Part shown: positions 22,696 through 26,518 of the stretch, piece after piece
How positions within the stretch are numbered: the stretch's first letter is position 1
Layout: every line of letters begins with the position of its first letter
NCBI GenBank assembly: GCA_016946835.1
Contig: JACVTC010000463.1
Span: forward strand, 1 to 26,518
From: Neocallimastix lanati (nom. inval.)
Lineage: Eukaryota; Neocallimastigomycota; Neocallimastigomycetes; Neocallimastigales; Neocallimastigaceae
DNA: 26,518 nt
Direction: 5' to 3'
Notes under the pieces: generated by a model
Databases searched by the model: none
Told to the model about the DNA's origin: nothing
Seen by the model: the letters and a program-made list of their open reading frames with translations, nothing else
Program-made: the position numbers and the translations under genes

Positions 22696-22723
<28 letters not shown>
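22507..22723. other. 3' flank of the esterase gene
   Basis: AT-rich DNA with a (TA)n tract (22574-22593) and two A runs. It presumably contains the poly(A) site, which cannot be pinpointed. Confidence 0.5.
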
Positions 22724-22728
<5 letters not shown>

Positions 22729-23522
22729 ATATAATTTAATTATAAATTATATATTAATAATATATTATAATATATTATAATATATTATATCCAAATAATT
22801 TATTAAATATATTAATTAAATTGCATAAATTACCCTCATTAATAGAAAAATTGAAGGAAAAAAAAAGGATCTATTTTTTAATATAAAATACTATCAGAAA
22901 ATTCTTTGATTTTAATTTAACTACCTATCTGAAATAAAATCAGAAATAACATCTAAAGTATATGAAAAGTTTTTTATAAAAAAAAAAAAAAAAATTATAA
23001 ATTTATACAATAAAAAAAATAAAAAAAAAAGTTTAAAAATTATTACATAATTATACCAATATTATTTTATTTTATCTTATATAATATATTATTATAATAT
23101 GTAATAATAAAAAAAAAACAAAAAAAAAAGAAAGTTAATATAATTTAATTATTAATTATATATTAATAATATATTATAATATATTATATCCAAATAATTT
23201 ATTAAATATATTAATTAAATTGCATAAATACATCTAAAAGAAAAATTGAAGGAAAAAAAAAAAAAAAAAGGATCTATTTTTTAATATAAAATACTATCAG
23301 AAAATTCTTTGATTTTAACTACCTATCTGAAATAAAATCTGAAATAATATTTAAAGTGTATGAAAAGTTTTTTTATAAAAAATATAAAAAAATTATAAAT
23401 TTATACAATAAAAATAAATAAAAAAAAAAAAAAAGTTTAAAAATTATTACATAATTATACCAATATTATTTTATTTTATCTTATATAATATATTATTATA
23501 ATATATTATAATAAAAAAAAAA
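22724..23522. repeat. Tandem duplication, two units of about 400 bp
   Basis: Unit one (22724 to about 23119) and unit two (about 23132-23522) share, in order, a TATATTAATAATATATTATAA palindromic stretch, CCAAATAATTTATTAAAT (22791 and 23190, 399 bp apart), GGATCTATTTTTTAATATAA, ACTACCTATCTGAAATAAAA and ACATAATTATACCAATATTA. Differences are mostly A-run lengths and a few substitutions. No protein is encoded. Confidence 0.92.
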
Positions 23523-23636
23523 ATTGTAATATAATTGTAATATAATTTATATCTTTATTTTGTAATTTCTATTTAAATCTTTTAAAAGCTCGCGTATTAC
23601 TATTTTTTATTTAAACATTCAATTTATTGTAAATTT

Positions 23637-23668
<32 letters not shown>

Positions 23669-23901
23669 GAATATATATATATATACTTATTTCTCTTTGA
23701 GTTTATCATTACTGTAAAACTATTTTTTTTTTTATGATGATGATGATTATTTTTTTTTTTATTTTTTTTATTTTTTTTTAAAGGGGTATATTAATGATAA
23801 ATCTAAATTATTAAAAATAATCAATTATATAATTTTATTATAAAAAAGTTTTTTTTTATATTATTCATTTATTTGATTATGATAGAAGAAAATATACGTT
23901 A

Positions 23902-23944
<43 letters not shown>

Positions 23945-24166
23945 TTTTATTTATTTTTATTTTATTTTCTCATCTATTAATGTTTGAATATACGTCGTAT
24001 ATATATACCATTTTTTTTTTATTTCTAAAAAAAAAAAAAAAAACAAGACTTTTAATAAATGATATGCATCGTATTTGTTTAAAATTATTATTATTTACAC
24101 TATTATTATTATTATTATTATTTACATTATTGTTATTATTATTATTATTTTTTTTATATTGTTTTA

Positions 24167-24215
<49 letters not shown>

Positions 24216-24277
24216 TACACATTATTATTACTATTTAAATGAAAACTTGTATATAAAAAACTTTTTTAATTCTTTCC

Positions 24278-24309
<32 letters not shown>

Positions 24310-24340
24310 CCTTTTTTTTTTTTTTTTTTTTTTTCTCTCT
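23523..24340. other. Simple-repeat region between the two convergent genes
   Basis: No gene. Contains poly(A) (23641-23668), (TA)n (23908-23927), long T runs, a (TTA)n tract (about 24087-24215) and a pyrimidine tract with (CT)n (24276-24336) immediately beyond the stop codon of the ankyrin gene. The single long plus-strand open frame here is only repeat translation. Confidence 0.75.
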
Positions 24341-26181
24341 CTAACCGAAAGCTGTTGTATATGCATAGGGTATTTCGAACGTGGTGATCGTAATTCCAGA
24401 ATTAGGATAATACACTTCTAAGGCCCATTGACTCATAATATTCGTATAACGAGTGGGCTGATAATGTTGATAGGCATTCTTCAGCAGATAGGAATAACTG
24501 TTTTGATTTTCATTAATTCGATAATTCTTAATGTACTCTTCTAACTTCTCATCAGAAGTTTTTCTTTTAAATCGTACGGATTTCTCTTGTAATGATTTAT
24601 CATTAATAGGTAATGGCTTATTTTCTAAAAATTCAACGACCATTTCATAATCCGGTAGAGAACGTGCTAAATCCAGCGGTGATTGGTTCTGATGATTTTT
24701 AATGTAAATGTCGGCCTCAAAATTCCTTAACAGATTAATAACATACATATCTTTTAGTTGAACAGCATAAAAGAGCGCAGTATTACCCAATTCATCTTGA
24801 TGATTGATGGCCTCCTTAATATATTTTTTTTTTGATTTAAGAATATTAAGAATAGAATATAAAATATCCGTTTTCCCTAGTTTCGTAACAAAAATGAGTA
24901 AATTTTCACCCATATTATTGTAGTTCAATAGATCGTTTTCATCCAATCGATGTAAAATTTTAAAGGCTAAAGGATCATCTCTGATAATACTATGAATTAA
25001 TAGATTATTATTATTGAAATCCACACATTTTAGGTCAAAAGTACTATTATTTAAAATGAGTTCCTTCAATGAGGAATAGGAAATTAATTTTATTTCAGAA
25101 TAAGGCATTACTTCAAAACTTCCTTCTTAATGAAAAAACTCAAATAGGTGGCATTAATTCCATACCTATTTTTGATGGAGAGATCAATCGTAGGATATTT
25201 ATCCAGAAGATAATACGCAGTAACATAATCTTCTGTCATTAAATAATACATGATAGGAACATTGCCATCATCGTCGATGGGGACATTCATATCACAACCT
25301 AATTCAAGTAATGTTTTAAGGGTATACGCATAATTTTTAACATTGATATAGTTGATCTGAGAATTAAATACTCTAATATCATTCCCTTGCATAATTCCCA
25401 TCATACTTTTTTATAAAGGAAGAGAGGATGGAATTATCAAATTTATTTTTATAGTTGATATCCACTTTTTTATCCCTCACTAATACGGTTAACTGATCAT
25501 ATTTTCCTATTTTCTGCACAATACATAGCAGCACTTTTTCCTTTTATATTAAGGGCGTTAATATCAATTCCTGGTTTCGATATTAATTCATTAAATATTT
25601 TATCTCTATCGTATCGACAACAATAAAGGAAAATATCTTCATTATCATTATTTTTATGTTTGTAGTTACAATTAGCATTCATCAATAATTTAAATCGTTC
25701 TAAATTTTTAGTTGAATAAAATAGTGCAGTATTTCCATAAATATCTGAAAGTTCCTTTTGACAGTTACTATCACCTAATATTCTTTAACTAAAAATACTA
25801 AATCATATCGTTCCACCGCATACATTAACGCTGTTTTTCCTTCTTCAGTCTCTGCATTGATATTAATTCCCATACTTAAAATCCAATTAAAATCGTTTTT
25901 TTTATTTCCATTATGTTTACATGCTTTTACCAATATATCACTTTCTTTGAATTTGACTAATATTTTTTTAAAGAGTGGTTGATACAAAACCTCTTCGATG
26001 ACTTTAAATTTTTTAGATTTCAAAATAACATTATTAATTTCAGTAATAAAATTGTCTAATTCGTCAGGGTTTCCACATATCTCTATGATGGTTCTTTCAT
26101 TTTCTTTGATGGTTTTAATACATTTCTTATCATTATCTTGTAATTGTGAAATAAATGTTATCTTAAAGGATTTATATCCAT
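24341..26181 (-). pseudogene. Ankyrin-repeat protein gene, frame broken by about five one-base shifts
   Basis: Minus-strand coding region of roughly 610 codons running from an ATG at 26179-26181 to TAG at 24341-24343. Read in order across the shifts, it gives an N-terminal helical region (LKSKKFKVIEEVLYQPLF), then ankyrin repeats with typical motifs such as GININAETEEGKTALMYAVE, YGNTALFYSTKNLERFKLLM, INALNIKGKSAAMYCAE, ELGCDMNVPIDDDGNVPIMY and DELGNTALFYAVQLKDMYVI, then a Lys-rich C-terminal region ending SGITITTFEIPYAYTTAFG. Ankyrin repeats mediate protein-protein contact; the partner is unknown. The frame changes near 26175, 25783, 25505, 25392 and 25115. Each is a single-base shift, and I see no in-frame stop substitutions. 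It is therefore a recent pseudogene or a correct gene with uncorrected sequencing indels. No introns fit the breaks. Confidence 0.8.
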
Positions 26182-26189
26182 AATATAAA

Positions 26190-26210
26190 TAAATATATTA
26201 AAAAAAAATT

Positions 26211-26249
<39 letters not shown>

Positions 26250-26518
26250 AACAAAAATAATATAGTATAAAAATGTTGAAAAAAATAAAAAAATAAAAAA
26301 AAAAATGTGTTTTTTGTTTATTTGTTTATTTATTATAAAAAAATTAATATATATAATTAATATTTAATATTTATTTAATATTTTTCTTTATTAAACATTA
26401 AAATAATTGAAAATATATAATAGATATATATATATATATATATATATTATAAAATATATTAAATTAATTATATAATATTTATAATTTAAATTTATAAATA
26501 TAAATATAATATATAAAT
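26190..26518. other. AT-rich 5' flank of the ankyrin gene
   Basis: Nothing supportable as a gene. It holds a poly(A) run of about 28 bases (26219-26247) and a (TA)n tract (26423-26445), in the position of the ankyrin promoter. No specific promoter word stands out. Confidence 0.5.

Noticed and set aside
23980-24387. 135-codon plus-strand frame rich in Leu and Phe
   Set aside because: It arises from (TTA)n, T-run and (CT)n tracts, and it overlaps the ankyrin stop codon.
24341-26181. Programmed ribosomal frameshifting in the ankyrin gene
   Set aside because: Five shifts at unrelated sequences, with no slippery-site pattern, cannot be explained by recoding.

Overview
The window is nuclear DNA of an anaerobic gut fungus (Neocallimastigomycota; genus not resolvable from this sequence). 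The basis is the extremely AT-rich, homopolymer- and microsatellite-laden intergenic DNA, an intron-containing secreted SGNH esterase that ends in a fungal dockerin (CBM10-type module), two genes made of repeated CBM10-like modules, and a large ankyrin-repeat gene. No bacterial operon structure, rRNA or convincing tRNA gene is visible.

Layout. Positions 1-6224 and 9572-16083 are two direct copies of one segment. Each carries a single intact 335-codon gene (3809-4816 and 13645-14652) for a secreted protein with five CBM10-like modules and a hydrophobic C-terminus. The two genes differ at only six bases that I could find, while their flanks differ mainly by microsatellite and homopolymer length changes and by growth of a 33-bp array from three to nine units. 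Between the copies (6225-9571) lie a short SINE-like insertion, an (AAT)n tract, roughly 1.5 kb of unassigned sequence, an eight-unit 22-bp minisatellite and a (TAAA)n tract. After the second copy come a different unrecognised insert (16084-16560), an AT hairpin, a second (AAT)n tract and a heavily decayed Ty1/Copia retrotransposon (17080-19733). The Copia remnant keeps recognisable gag-like, protease, integrase and early reverse transcriptase pieces and then stops abruptly.

From 20399 to 22506 there is a four-exon gene for a GDSL/SGNH (CE16-like) acetylesterase with a dockerin and, unusually, a hydrophobic C-terminal tail. It converges on a minus-strand ankyrin-repeat gene (24341-26181) whose reading frame is interrupted by about five one-base shifts; this is either a pseudogene or a place with uncorrected indel errors. 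The 1.8 kb between them holds a roughly 400-bp tandem repeat and simple repeats.

Functional picture (inference). The three glycan-related genes fit the plant-cell-wall-degrading machinery of these fungi: a dockerin-bearing esterase that could join the fungal cellulosome, and duplicated multi-CBM10 proteins that look built to sit at the cell surface and bind polysaccharide or protein partners. All three end in a potential membrane or GPI anchor, which suggests a surface-tethered rather than freely secreted role.
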